A stretch of 64,000 bases of DNA from Gloeotrichia echinulata CP02 (GCA_038087035.1 CP051187.1:6144001-6208000); one strand, 5' to 3'. Positions 16,830 through 26,395 are shown, counted from the first letter of the stretch. The notes: generated from the sequence alone by a model not told the origin. Made by a program: numbers and translations.

Positions 16830-17507
16830 TTAAAATTTGTATTGGCGATCGCGTACCCACATAGTTACAGGTATAGCATTACCCTGGGCGTTGACTTTCA
16901 CTTCTACTACTATTGGTTGCTGTTCTCCTCGTTTGATTGGTCTAGCGTTAGAAATATCGTTATTAATATCGTTCCGTTGATCTTCTGGAATATAGTAAGT
17001 TTCTAAGCCGTAATCTATGGGATTATAACCACGGTACCAACCTTTCAAACTAATCTGATTTGCGCTTAGGTTCGTGGGGGTTTGTCCACTGACTCCCACT
17101 GGTTTCCAAGCTGTAGGTGTTTTAGCAGAAGATTTCTGCTGTTGGAGAATGACATACAAGCTGGTTCCTTGCGCCAAAGACTGATATTGTTTGTTGGTAG
17201 TAGAATTATATTCTTTGCCACCTGGATGTTGTTTCACCAATTCATTCCAGCCAGGAAGTTCTCTCAATTTATCTATATCCGAGATTTCATAATTGAGGGT
17301 GACTGAATAACCGCGCAACAAATCGTAAGGATCTACAGGTACTGTTTGCAAAATCAGCGTTTTACCAGTCACTAATGTGTAAATCGATTGGGCTGGTACT
17401 GCTAAGATTAATCCTGCTTGAATTACCAGGGGAACAACAAATCGCCACCAGGCTATGGGCTTGATTGAAGATTCTGTTTGTAACCCTAATAGTTGGTTAG
17501 TTTCCAT
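16830..17507 (-). CDS. GDYXXLXY-type membrane-anchored protein
   Basis: One N-terminal membrane span (about residues 20-42) follows a short cytoplasmic lead and is followed by an external domain of about 175 residues. The segment VDPYDLLRGYSVTLNYEI (about 60-77) matches the family motif after which GDYXXLXY proteins are named, and the KGWYRGYNPIDYGLETYYIPE block is the second conserved part. Function is unknown. The family is commonly found beside DUF2157 membrane proteins, and here it lies 101 bp downstream of one on the same strand, so the two probably form one operon and one membrane unit. Confidence 0.8.
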   Translation of the reverse strand: METNQLLGLQTESSIKPIAWWRFVVPLVIQAGLILAVPAQSIYTLVTGKTLILQTVPVDPYDLLRGYSVTLNYEISDIDKLRELPGWNELVKQHPGGKEYNSTTNKQYQSLAQGTSLYVILQQQKSSAKTPTAWKPVGVSGQTPTNLSANQISLKGWYRGYNPIDYGLETYYIPEDQRNDINNDISNARPIKRGEQQPIVVEVKVNAQGNAIPVTMWVRDRQYKF

Positions 17508-17608
17508 AAAATCTCATGTTTAAAATAATAGGACTTACGCAACCTCTCAAACTCTTACTCTCTGCGTCTGGGCGCCTCTGCGTCTAAAGTTACTTGCTAA
17601 CTCCGGAA

Positions 17609-19060
17609 CTACCGCTGATTCCCATTACTTGTTGTAGTTCCTAATGATGCTACATAGCGTTCAAACCATAGTCCCGCAACAATTACAACCACACCACACA
17701 AGACAAAAACAAGGGATTTTAAGAGTAAGCTGGTGTCATACTCCAGCATTCGCGTCATAATTTGTAGAGTTAATAATACCATACCACACCAAAAGCCGCG
17801 TCTTTTTCCTAACTCTAGGGCTTCCAGAATCACTCCGAAACTGAACACTGCCAAAAGGACGTTAAAAGCGATGATGGGAATGATCGCAATGGGGGTGATG
17901 GCTTGATGGAGGAAGATAATTACAGCGGTGGTGACAATTAAGCCAGCAATGACTATAGTCTTAATATCCATCCCCCTGGCTTCTCGGTTGCGGGTTTGGC
18001 GTAGCAAATGCCACCATTGCCATAGGGCTACAACGGCGAATATACTTACATCGATCAAGGGAAGCCAGGTTGCTAGGGGACTGCTGGCGAATCTTGTTTG
18101 ATAATCAGAAGAGCGAGTTTCCCACAACCAACGGTAAGACAGTAGATAAAACGTGATGCTGAAAACCACTGAGGCTAAAGCCCGTGCAAAAGGCTGAAAC
18201 AACCTAGAAGTGATTTGCCCAAACAGCAAGTCATCATAACTCCATAATAATGCTGGGGGAATAGTGAAAGTGGCTATAACCAGCCAGGAGGGAGCATCTC
18301 TATATTGCAGGACTTCTAAGGATCTAAACTGGAATTGCCATGAGATGATAAATGCGATCGCGGCTATTCTAAAAATCCACCGGGAACGACACCAGTAAGC
18401 TAGGGGGACAAACAGTAATCCTGAGACTAGGGGTAGATGTTCCATTACTAGCTTTGTCCAGTTAAATTCATCTAGTCCCACCGACCAACCAAAGGAGGAT
18501 GATGTGGAATAGCCTATCATCAATAATATCAGAGACAGCAGACCCAAGGAACTTAACCGCAAACTGTACGCCATGAGCAAAACAGCTAATCCCCAAGCTA
18601 CAAACAGTTCGTAAATTGAACCGCTAATATGAAATATCTGCGACGACAGCGCCATATTTGCGCCTATTGTCAACGCTCCTAAAATTAGCAAGCCTTCTCC
18701 CAAAATATGTTGGCGGCGTTTTTGGCTATTGGAGGCAATATTATTACTTCTAGGTTGTTTCCACAAGCTAAAGCCAGCAATATTTGTGACTAGGAATATA
18801 CTTAATAATAGTGTTAACTTAACTTCCCTGCTTAAAGCTTGCCAGTTTGCTGCGACAAAAGTAATAACACCTAAGCCTAATAATATGACTCCGACTGCAA
18901 TCAGAATAAAAACGAACCGTTCACGAGCAGCGGTTTCTAGATAATTAAATTGATAGCGTTGGGCGAGTTGCTGGTATAATTCCTCATCAATAATACCTTC
19001 GTCTTGCCATATTCGTGCTTCTTGTCGCAACTGGCGGCGAAAATTATCAAATAACATCAC
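17609..19060 (-). CDS. DUF2157 polytopic membrane protein
   Basis: A 483-residue membrane protein. The N-terminal 45 residues are cytoplasmic and helical (FRRQLRQEARIWQDEGIIDEELYQQLAQRY), typical of the DUF2157 start, then come about 12 hydrophobic spans between residues 48 and 475, beginning FVFILIAVGVILLGLGVITFVAANW. No catalytic motif is visible and the function is unknown. It is upstream of, and on the same strand as, the GDYXXLXY gene, a pairing known from many bacteria. The spacer between them contains a partial copy of the AGGACTTACGCA repeat end, so the two genes may nonetheless have separate transcripts. Confidence 0.85.
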   Translation of the reverse strand: MMLFDNFRRQLRQEARIWQDEGIIDEELYQQLAQRYQFNYLETAARERFVFILIAVGVILLGLGVITFVAANWQALSREVKLTLLLSIFLVTNIAGFSLWKQPRSNNIASNSQKRRQHILGEGLLILGALTIGANMALSSQIFHISGSIYELFVAWGLAVLLMAYSLRLSSLGLLSLILLMIGYSTSSSFGWSVGLDEFNWTKLVMEHLPLVSGLLFVPLAYWCRSRWIFRIAAIAFIISWQFQFRSLEVLQYRDAPSWLVIATFTIPPALLWSYDDLLFGQITSRLFQPFARALASVVFSITFYLLSYRWLWETRSSDYQTRFASSPLATWLPLIDVSIFAVVALWQWWHLLRQTRNREARGMDIKTIVIAGLIVTTAVIIFLHQAITPIAIIPIIAFNVLLAVFSFGVILEALELGKRRGFWCGMVLLTLQIMTRMLEYDTSLLLKSLVFVLCGVVVIVAGLWFERYVASLGTTTSNGNQR

Positions 19061-19353
19061 ATTTTCCGGGTAGGTATAGAGGAAGACATGGAATCAGATA
19101 GTCATTGATGAAAGGGAACAGGGAAATAAGCACATTAATAATAGACCTCTTGCAGAATTAATTTTGTGTTAAAATAGGCGCTTGCCTTTGTTTTAGCCAA
19201 AAGTTAGAGTTACATGGTGATGCTTGAATTAGCGATGCCTTCTCTACGAGACTCTCCGCGAACGGCGAGTGTAGCTATCGCCAAGAACACCAAACATATC
19301 TAAAACCCTCAATTATACCATAGAAACAATTTTGCAATAGGTCTAATCCTAGA

Positions 19354-19405
19354 GTGCGTGACGCTTCGATAAATATTGAACGCCAGGACTTGTGGCGTCA
19401 CGCAC
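19354..19405. repeat. 52-bp inverted-repeat element
   Basis: Eleven-base arms GTGCGTGACGC (19354-19364) and GCGTCACGCAC (19395-19405) enclose a 30-base loop. No gene. The rest of the 19061-19780 spacer holds a degenerate CTCCGCGAACG repeat near 19250 and the IS605-type relic described separately. Confidence 0.65.
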
Positions 19406-19427
19406 CATTCTTTAAATGTGATACATA

Positions 19428-19598
19428 ATTGACATACTCCCTGATCTGAAAGTTCAGGGATTCTGGATTCAAACAGCAATAGCAGGCATAGCCCGTCTTA
19501 CATCACCTAGCCCGACAGACAATGCCCTGCCTGTTGCCACTATTTTACCAAAAAGCCGTCCTAGAAGGACGGGGCTTTAGACCCAGTTTTTTTGGTAA
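19428..19598 (-). mobile_element. non-autonomous IS200/IS605-type element (PATE-like), copy 1
   Basis: This 171-bp unit is almost identical to 53405-53576. Read on the minus strand it starts after TTAC with a hairpin (AGCCCCGTCC...GGACGGCT, about 19551-19578) and ends with AATCCCTGAACTTTCAG...CAGGGAGTATGTCAA. That hairpin-plus-TGTCAA ending is shared with the TnpB element ends at about 29370-29405, 44340-44416 and 49034-49072. It therefore has both ends of a TnpB element but no transposase gene. Confidence 0.75.
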
Positions 19599-19780
19599 GT
19601 AAGTCTTGGCTAAAATTAATTAGATATCGAAAGTGTTGCTTTTGTCAAGCAAAATTATACACACAAATTGAGAATTCGTTGCTGACTACCGCTGTCCTAG
19701 ATTTTAAAACTTATTAAAACAGAATTCTGGTATAGATTGGAGATAGACACGCCGCTGGAAAAACTGAGCAACAGAGAGTT

Positions 19781-21844
19781 ATGGTTTTAAAGAGCAAAAA
19801 TCCAGTCGTCTTCGCCTTAATTTTGAAAAGCGCCCTTGTCTTTTCGCCCTTGTTGTTGTCTGCTGGGATGAGTAGTGGACAAACTCCGCCAGTTTCCCCC
19901 CTGGTGACTTCTACTACGGTAATCTCGAATCGGGAACGGGAAGAATTGGGACGACTGCGAGAAGAAAAGCGCATCCGCGAGCAAGTACAAACTGATTTTG
20001 ATCGCGCTTTCGGTCGGACAACGATGTTACTCAATGTCTGGCTCGTGATATTAAGTTTATTTCCTGTGGCTGTAATTGCTTTATTTTGGTTATTACGCCG
20101 TGTCGCGATTCGGGAAATTGTTGATCGAGCAATGGAACAGCTACAGGGGCTAGAAAATTTACAAAATCAGCTAACTCTGGTTAAGCAAGATGCTGAAAAT
20201 GCTATTCAAGAGGTGAGAAACATCTCCCATGAATTAGAAACCGAAGCGAATTTACTGCAAGAAAAGTTAAAAACTGAGCAGCAAAATATATCTACACTGA
20301 CATCTGAGTTATCCCAATCTAAGGAGAATATCAGCCGACAATTAGAAACAGAAATTAGAAATATTCAAAATAATATATTAAATTTAGAAGCGCAATTTAA
20401 ATCTCAACTAGCTGAATACGAGTTAAATGCTGAAGAACAAAGGAATTTAACCGTCAGCAATCTGGGTAAATTAGCAGCGCAATTTAAATCTCAACTGTCT
20501 GAATACGAGTCAACTGCTGAACAAGAAATTGATAGTCTGGAAAAATCCAGGTCTGAATTTAGTTATCAACTTTCACAATTTCAGGGAGATGCTCAACAGA
20601 AAAAGGATACAGTTGTAGGAAATTTAGAAAAATTGCAGAGGGAATTTGCTACACAACTTTCTCAATTACAGGTAGATGCTCAACAACGCCAAGAGATAAC
20701 GCTGTTAAATCTCGGAGAATTAGCGGCTTTATTTAAATCACAAATATCTGGGTTACAAGCTGAGACCGAACAAGAAAAGGATAACATTATTAAAGATTTA
20801 GGTAGATTACAGTCACAATTTGCGATGCAATTATCAGAATTACAAATAGATGCTCAACAACGCAAAGAGCTAATTATTGAAGATTTAGAAAAATTTGGTT
20901 CTGAGTTTACATCCCAATTTTCTGAATTGCAATTACATGCTCAACAACAAAAAATTAAAATTCTGGAAAAATTAGAAAAATTAGAGACAGAATTTGTATC
21001 CCATCTCTCGGATTTACAAATAGATGCTCAACAACGAAGTGATGAAATTGTTCAAGAACTGGCGGAAATTACATCTACATCGATGCGGGAGGATGTAACC
21101 CCTGAAGTTGTTGAAAAAATAGCCGAATCCCCACTGGTGGAAGTCACTGCTGATGATTATGTCAATCAGGGAGATATGCTATTCTCGCAAAAGCGCTATG
21201 AAGAAGCGATCGCCGTTTATAACAAAGCCGTTAAAATCCAGCCTAATCTACCTGTTGCTTGGTTAAAACGGGGCTTAAGTCTGGTAAGATTGCAACGCTA
21301 CAAAGAGGCGATCGCATCCTATGACCAGGCTATTCAAATTAAACCAGATTATCATCAAGCTTGGTGCGATCGCGGTGTAGCTTTCGGTAATTTAGGAAAA
21401 CATCAAGAAGCTTTTGCTGCTTTCGATCAAGCCAGCCAAATTAAACCTGATGATGCCGTTGCTTGGTTAAATCGTGGTCTGTCTCTGCTAGAATTAGAAC
21501 GATATGAAGAGGCAATAGACTCCTTTGACCAAGCGCTGCAATTCCAACCAGAATCGGCGAAAATCTGGGATAAACGAGGCTATACCTTAGTTCGCTTGGG
21601 GCGCGATGAAGAGGCGATCGCTAGTTTTGAGAAAACACTAGAAATTAATCCAAAACATGCCAGCGCCTATTATAACACAGCCGCCTGTTATGCACTGCAA
21701 AAACAAGTTGAATTAGCTTTAAAAAATCTGCGACAGGCAATTAACCTGAATCCCAGATACAAAGACGAAGCAGCAACTGATATAGATTTCGATGATATTG
21801 CTGCTGATCCGCTCTTCCTACAGTTGATTGCTTCCGACACCTAA
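19781..21844 (+). CDS. membrane-anchored coiled-coil and TPR protein
   Basis: The 687-residue product starts with a hydrophobic segment (about 10-32) and has a second span at about 87-106 (LLNVWLVILSLFPVAVIALFWLL). Residues 115-430 form a long coiled coil built of about eight repeats of about 35 residues with the recurring words LxKLxxEFxxQLSQLQxDAQQR. Residues 460-665 hold about six TPR units (for example YEEAIAVYNKAVKIQPNLPVAWLKRGLSL). TPRs bind partner proteins, so this looks like a scaffold or tether projecting from the membrane. The repeat-rich DNA would allow expansion and contraction by recombination. No operon partner. Confidence 0.82.
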   Translation: MVLKSKNPVVFALILKSALVFSPLLLSAGMSSGQTPPVSPLVTSTTVISNREREELGRLREEKRIREQVQTDFDRAFGRTTMLLNVWLVILSLFPVAVIALFWLLRRVAIREIVDRAMEQLQGLENLQNQLTLVKQDAENAIQEVRNISHELETEANLLQEKLKTEQQNISTLTSELSQSKENISRQLETEIRNIQNNILNLEAQFKSQLAEYELNAEEQRNLTVSNLGKLAAQFKSQLSEYESTAEQEIDSLEKSRSEFSYQLSQFQGDAQQKKDTVVGNLEKLQREFATQLSQLQVDAQQRQEITLLNLGELAALFKSQISGLQAETEQEKDNIIKDLGRLQSQFAMQLSELQIDAQQRKELIIEDLEKFGSEFTSQFSELQLHAQQQKIKILEKLEKLETEFVSHLSDLQIDAQQRSDEIVQELAEITSTSMREDVTPEVVEKIAESPLVEVTADDYVNQGDMLFSQKRYEEAIAVYNKAVKIQPNLPVAWLKRGLSLVRLQRYKEAIASYDQAIQIKPDYHQAWCDRGVAFGNLGKHQEAFAAFDQASQIKPDDAVAWLNRGLSLLELERYEEAIDSFDQALQFQPESAKIWDKRGYTLVRLGRDEEAIASFEKTLEINPKHASAYYNTAACYALQKQVELALKNLRQAINLNPRYKDEAATDIDFDDIAADPLFLQLIASDT

Positions 21845-22125
21845 TTACTTGAGAGGATGTTTTAAAAGTCCTTAGTGATGTATCTGACAGATTTATATCC
21901 GCCATTATCCCCCTTAAAAAGGGCGACTTTGATTCCAGTTCCCCCCTTCTTAAGGGGGGCTAGGAGGGATCTATTAGTGCAAAGATACAGGCTACCACTT
22001 TTCAAACAACCTCTGAGCAAAGCCTTCGACAATGACACAGTTGCATTGTTTAGCAGTGTGTCATTGTCTTGAAAAAAGAATATAACTTAATCGAATAGAG
22101 TTCATCTACCTAGAGACATATTTTT

Positions 22126-23934
22126 TCAAATTCCCCAATTGATGCTGAATCCGACATTAGTACCTGCGGGGTCTGCTGTTACCGTTCCTAAGCCACTTCG
22201 TCCAATTGCATTACCAGCAAACAGGTCAAATCCTAATCCCGAATTTGGTAAATACCGCAAGCCAGTACTCCAAATACCTGTTTTTCCTTCAAAGATCGGC
22301 GTAAATTCGCCAATCAATTGCAACTTATCCCCGATAGCTTGGTTAATTCCAATTCCCACCCCACTGCGGGTAGTTTTGCCAAAAAATCCTCCCTTGGGAT
22401 TCATAAATATCGCAGTTTGGGGACTGAATTGATAGGTGATAGGTAACTCTGTATACACAGAACCGACGATACCACCTCCTTGCAAAGCTGTGTCGCTGAT
22501 TCCTGCTAATTTAAAACCAAGGGTGACAAGATCGCCTCGTGCTTGATCTAAAAACTTCAGTTTGATCGCACCGCCAATTTTGACTCCAGGCCCTGATATA
22601 TCTTGAATAGAAAAGCGTCCGCTTGATGCAAATTGATCAACAATCAGTTCAAACTGTGCATCATTTGTCAAGCCATAGGCTAGGGCGAAACTAGAACCAC
22701 CATGTGTCTGTAGTCCTCCTCTAACTTGGAATTTGCTGGTTTGGAGAGTGTTAGCACTCGCAAGTGTCAATCCATCAAAAAGCAATGTGCGGTCGCGGTC
22801 AGATAATGGTGCTTGGGGACTATCAGTAAAATTTGCTGCATACCCTTGTCCAAAATCAAAAACATGCTTAAAGCGAATTCCCAACAATAAATCATTTCCA
22901 TCAGGAATAAACGCCAATAAGCCTGTGGTTGGTGTCGCACCATAACTGTTGGTAGCGTAAAGTTCGGCGGCCATTCTGGGATTCAGGGCGTAATCTACAC
23001 CAAAAGTCCACAATAACTTGCGATAGATAGAGGCGTCTTTGGAACTATAAGCATTGCCTCCCGGTCCCAAGGGTGCTTGAATATTAGCAAATAAGTTGAC
23101 TCTTTTTGTGGTTTGCCAGCTAAATCCTGTACCAATGTTGAAAAAAGTCCCAAAAAAATCCCCTCCCTCAATTTTATCAGGAAAGAACACAACTCCAGGA
23201 GTGAAATGCAGTTGCAGACTTGGAGATGCTTTATAGGTAGTGGGGAAATGTAAAGCGCCGACGGGATTAACGGCTAAAAATGATTTATTGGGGCTATTGT
23301 TAAAAATTTTACCATTACCAGATACGTTCAATAACTGCGCTGTGCCTGCAACACCTACAGACCAACGATTTTCGTTGATTAATCGATATTTTAATTTAGT
23401 TCCATAACTTACAGTTGTAAAGTCAACACACTCACTTCTGACGGAGCATCGTATATAATCATCGAATATATCACCTGTGAAACCTATCTGCAGATTGTCT
23501 GTTACTCCCCAGTCAAAACTCAACTGATAGGTTTCCAAACCTGTCCCCGAAACAGAATCATCCGTTGGTAGAACTTGTAGCCAACCCGCTTCCGCCTGAA
23601 ATGCACCCTTTGGTAGCTGATTGGCTGTTTCTAAATTATGTAATTGGGTTGGTGGTTGTTGCAATGGGGAAAGCGGTCTGTCTGATTCTACCTTGGTGGG
23701 AGTGCTACCAGGCGATGGTTGTTGTACTATTTTTTTGGCGGTTTCCGAAGTAACAACTAGCGGCGCCTCTGTCTGCAAATCTTTGGCTTGAGTACTCACA
23801 GGCGATCGCTGTTGCAAAACTTCTGGAATTACCGGTTCCTCAGCAGAAACTAACTCCACCCCCTCAGATGCATAACTTAGACTCCCAAAGGCGATAGAAA
23901 GCAAAGCACAGGAAATGATTTTGATTGTATGCAT
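22126..23934 (-). CDS. outer-membrane beta-barrel-like protein
   Basis: A signal peptide (about residues 1-22, ISCALLSIAFGSLSYA) is followed by a Pro/Gln/Thr-rich linker (to about 95) and then about 500 residues of alternating short amphipathic strands with many Gly, Asn and aromatic residues (for example YQLSFDWGVTDNLQIGFTGDIF, IGTGFSWQTTKRVNLFANIQAPLG). The chain ends VGFSINWGI, the alternating pattern of a final barrel strand. I infer an outer-membrane beta-barrel protein, without a named family. There is no SLH domain, so it is not a classical cyanobacterial SomA-type porin. It is monocistronic. Confidence 0.7.
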   Translation of the reverse strand: MHTIKIISCALLSIAFGSLSYASEGVELVSAEEPVIPEVLQQRSPVSTQAKDLQTEAPLVVTSETAKKIVQQPSPGSTPTKVESDRPLSPLQQPPTQLHNLETANQLPKGAFQAEAGWLQVLPTDDSVSGTGLETYQLSFDWGVTDNLQIGFTGDIFDDYIRCSVRSECVDFTTVSYGTKLKYRLINENRWSVGVAGTAQLLNVSGNGKIFNNSPNKSFLAVNPVGALHFPTTYKASPSLQLHFTPGVVFFPDKIEGGDFFGTFFNIGTGFSWQTTKRVNLFANIQAPLGPGGNAYSSKDASIYRKLLWTFGVDYALNPRMAAELYATNSYGATPTTGLLAFIPDGNDLLLGIRFKHVFDFGQGYAANFTDSPQAPLSDRDRTLLFDGLTLASANTLQTSKFQVRGGLQTHGGSSFALAYGLTNDAQFELIVDQFASSGRFSIQDISGPGVKIGGAIKLKFLDQARGDLVTLGFKLAGISDTALQGGGIVGSVYTELPITYQFSPQTAIFMNPKGGFFGKTTRSGVGIGINQAIGDKLQLIGEFTPIFEGKTGIWSTGLRYLPNSGLGFDLFAGNAIGRSGLGTVTADPAGTNVGFSINWGI

Positions 23935-24150
23935 ATTTTTTTCTGGGGCGATCGCTCTAATCCCTGATTTTGTATAAGAAGCTACTATTAACTGAAAACT
24001 ATGAAAACCTCGGACAGACTCGTTTAAGCTTGTAGTGCCTCAATAAGTTCAGTTAATATACCTATAAAACTTTTGATTTATCAAAAGCTCAAGGTGACAA
24101 TTTCCATCAAAGCGATCAGGAAGTTTCTTTGACAAATGACAACTGACTAA

Positions 24151-24564
24151 TTACTGATGACCAATCTCAGCCGCTTGATGAAGCTGACATTGGCGACACA
24201 AACCAAAAAACTCAAGAGTGTGGTAAAAAATTTTAAACTTATGTCTGTCCTGTAACTGGTCTTCCAGGTCATGGACAGGACATTGATTAATCGGAATTGA
24301 GACACCACATTGCAGGCAAGTGAGGTGGTGTTTATCTTGTTGCGATAGGCTATAGAGGGCTTCACCATTAGCCAAAGTCCTTACCTGCACCAGTCCTTCC
24401 ATTTTTAAGGCTTCCAAGGAGCGGTACACTGTTGCTAAACCCATGCTCTGATTCCGATTACGCAATTCAACGTAAATATCCTGGGCGGAAATGCCTTGTT
24501 TAATGGTTTTCAGCAGGTTCAAAATCCGCTCTTGACTGCGGGTGCGTATGGCTCTCATAGGCAA
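24151..24564 (-). CDS. zur: Fur-family metalloregulator, Zur-like
   Basis: This is a DNA-binding metal-responsive repressor. The winged-helix half (residues 1-85) contains ISAQDIYVELRNRNQSMGLATVYRSLEAL, the recognition helix region of the Fur family. The second half has the metal motifs DKHHLTCLQCG (His-His and CxxC) and GLCRQCQLHQ (second CxxC), giving the structural zinc tetrad, plus further His/Cys ligands. The sequence closely resembles what I remember of the Anabaena FurB/Zur protein, so a zinc-uptake role is likely; Fur or PerR identity is less likely. The gene is monocistronic and divergent from purS. I did not find an obvious Zur box. Confidence 0.75.
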   Translation of the reverse strand: MPMRAIRTRSQERILNLLKTIKQGISAQDIYVELRNRNQSMGLATVYRSLEALKMEGLVQVRTLANGEALYSLSQQDKHHLTCLQCGVSIPINQCPVHDLEDQLQDRHKFKIFYHTLEFFGLCRQCQLHQAAEIGHQ

Positions 24565-24735
24565 TGATTTAAATTCCCATGTTTGAAGGATAAGGGTTTG
24601 GAACTGTTTCTTAGTATATTGTCTTATAAATAGGACTTACGCACTAGGCTATTTGTGGAGATCGGGCAAGTGGGCATTGGACATTGGTTAATTTTTCGCT
24701 CCCTATGTCCCATACCCTATATCCAACCCAAACCC

Positions 24736-24849
24736 CAATACAGTTCAGTCGTAGGGGCACGGCACGAATAAAATTGTCATTATGAAGAAAAGATTTTGGA
24801 TGCCGTGCCCCTACACTGTATACCATTTGAGTCTAAATGAACTGTATTG
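24736..24849. mobile_element. MITE family 3, copy 1, with 10-bp target duplication
   Basis: A 114-bp element with inverted ends CAATACAGTTCA / TGAACTGTATTG. It is flanked by a perfect 10-bp direct repeat, ACCCAAACCC, at 24726-24735 and 24850-24859. The core has arms GTAGGGGCACGGCA and TGCCGTGCCCCTAC around an AT-rich loop. Copy 2 is at 26206-26331. Confidence 0.85.
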
Positions 24850-24981
24850 ACCCAAACCCTTGATTTAGAGTTGCTCATGCGTCAGTCCCAATAAATTAAC
24901 TTTAACTGTTTCCTGATTTTATTTTCACTTAGTTGGAACAGAAAGTTATAATATAGCGATCGCAGCATTCAGCAAAAGCCC

Positions 24982-25260
24982 GTGCAAAGGAAGTATTTAG
25001 CCAAAATTTTCGTCACTCTTCGTCCTTCAGTTTTAGACCCTGCTGGTGTAGCTGTACAATCTGGTCTAGTGCAGCTCGGATACGACAACGTAGAGCAGGT
25101 GAGGATTGGTAAGTACATTGAATTGACCATCATCTCGACTGATGAAACCAAAGCCCGTCAAAACCTCAATAGCATCTGTGACCAAATGTTAGCAAATCCG
25201 GTAATTGAAAATTATCGCTTTGATTTGATTGAAGTCGAAACACAGACCGGCGTGTTTTGA
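24982..25260 (+). CDS. purS: phosphoribosylformylglycinamidine synthase, PurS subunit
   Basis: PurS is the small subunit that joins PurL and PurQ in the FGAM synthase step of purine biosynthesis. The 92-residue product matches in length and motifs: KYLAKIFVTLRPSVLDPAGVAVQSGL, the core VRIGKYIELTI, and CDQMLANPVIENYRFDLIE near the C-terminus. The start is GTG at 24982; no ATG gives a complete N-terminus. It is followed 45 bp later by purQ on the same strand, the normal pairing. The spacer is made of GACAAAT-type heptamer repeats. Confidence 0.93.
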   Translation: MQRKYLAKIFVTLRPSVLDPAGVAVQSGLVQLGYDNVEQVRIGKYIELTIISTDETKARQNLNSICDQMLANPVIENYRFDLIEVETQTGVF

Positions 25261-25305
25261 TGGTTGACGGTTAACTGTTGACAAATGACAAATGACAACT
25301 GACAA

Positions 25306-25974
25306 ATGACAAAATTCGGCGTTTTGGTTTTTCCAGGTTCTAATTGTGATCGCGATGTTGCTTATGTTACCAGAGACTTGCTGGAGCAACCAACTCGCAT
25401 GATTTGGCATCAAGAAACGGACATTGCTGATGTGGATGTGGTGGTCATCCCTGGTGGCTTTAGTTACGGGGATTATCTCCGCTGTGGTGCGATCGCTCGA
25501 TTTTCGCCTGTGATGCAGCAGGTGATCGGACATGCCCAAAAGGGTAAATTTGTCATCGGTATTTGTAACGGATTTCAGGTATTAACTGAAGCGGGACTAT
25601 TACCAGGAGCATTAACGAGAAATCGGGATTTGCATTTTATCTGCGATCGCCTCCCCCTCAAAGTCGAGCGTACCAATCTCCCTTGGACACAAGCTTATAG
25701 CACTGGTGAAATTATCACAGTGCCCATAGCCCACGGAGAAGGACGATTTTACGCTGATGCAGTCACTCTTACAGAAATTGAAGATCACGAGCAAGTTGTA
25801 TTTCGCTATGAGGGGGATAACCCCAATGGCTCACTCAACAACATAGCAGGCATTTGTAACCGTCAAGGCAATGTTTTAGGAATGATGCCCCACCCAGAGA
25901 GAGCGTCTGATACAATATTAGGCGGTAGCGACGGCTTGAGGTTGTTCCAGGGTTTATTAGAAATTTGGGTCTAA
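25306..25974 (+). CDS. purQ: phosphoribosylformylglycinamidine synthase, PurQ glutaminase subunit
   Basis: PurQ supplies ammonia from glutamine to the FGAM synthase complex. It has the class I amidotransferase nucleophile Cys in IGICNGFQVL and the catalytic His/Glu in MMPHPERA, plus the GGFSYGDYLRCGAIA motif of the PurQ family. At 222 residues it is full length. The ATG lies inside a run of degenerate GACAAAT heptamers that fills the purS-purQ spacer, and I see no Shine-Dalgarno, so translation may be leaderless-like or coupled. No further pur genes follow in this window. Confidence 0.95.
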   Translation: MTKFGVLVFPGSNCDRDVAYVTRDLLEQPTRMIWHQETDIADVDVVVIPGGFSYGDYLRCGAIARFSPVMQQVIGHAQKGKFVIGICNGFQVLTEAGLLPGALTRNRDLHFICDRLPLKVERTNLPWTQAYSTGEIITVPIAHGEGRFYADAVTLTEIEDHEQVVFRYEGDNPNGSLNNIAGICNRQGNVLGMMPHPERASDTILGGSDGLRLFQGLLEIWV

Positions 25975-26068
25975 AACCCCCTCCTTCTAGGGCGGCTATG
26001 AACACTTTGAGAATCGGAATCAGTACCGTGGCAATACTACGTAGGTTTTGCCCGAAATTCCGCTCTGA

Positions 26069-26395
26069 TAGGACTTATGCATTGACAAAAAACACAAAAT
26101 ATGTGGCTCCAAAAAACCGGAGATGTTGTAGGGGTTTAGCATTGCTAAACCCCTAAAACGTGGGTCTGTTTACCATTAAAGTAATAATTAATCAAAGCCT
26201 GAAACCAATACAGTTCAGTTAAGGAAAATTGTCGTAGGGGCACGGCACGAATAAAATTGTCATTAGAAGAAAAGATTTTGGATGCCGTGCCCCTACACTG
26301 TATACCACTGGAGTCTAACTGAACTGTATTGAGCCTGAAACAACGTATTTTGGTAAAATCATACCATGCCAAATTTGTACAGTGCGTAAGTCCTA
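26069..26395 (+). mobile_element. MITE family 2 (TAGGACTTATGCA ends), full copy interrupted by a family-3 MITE
   Basis: The outer element begins TAGGACTTATGCA (26069) and ends TGCGTAAGTCCTA (26395). Removing the inserted 126-bp element and one 10-bp target copy leaves about 190 bp. Its left half (to about 26195) matches the reverse complement of 50682-50808. The right half matches the segment next to 7761. It contains a GTTTAGCATTGCTAAAC palindrome. Confidence 0.8.
26206..26331. mobile_element. MITE family 3, copy 2, nested, with 10-bp target duplication
   Basis: A 126-bp element with perfect 16-bp inverted ends (CAATACAGTTCAGTTA). It is flanked by an exact 10-bp direct repeat, AGCCTGAAAC, at 26196-26205 and 26332-26341. 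It is very similar to copy 1 at 24736-24849. Insertion into the family-2 element dates it as the younger of the two. Confidence 0.88.

Noticed and set aside
22139..22432. 97-residue plus-strand frame inside the beta-barrel gene
   Set aside because: Shadow of a Gly/Asn-rich coding region on the other strand.
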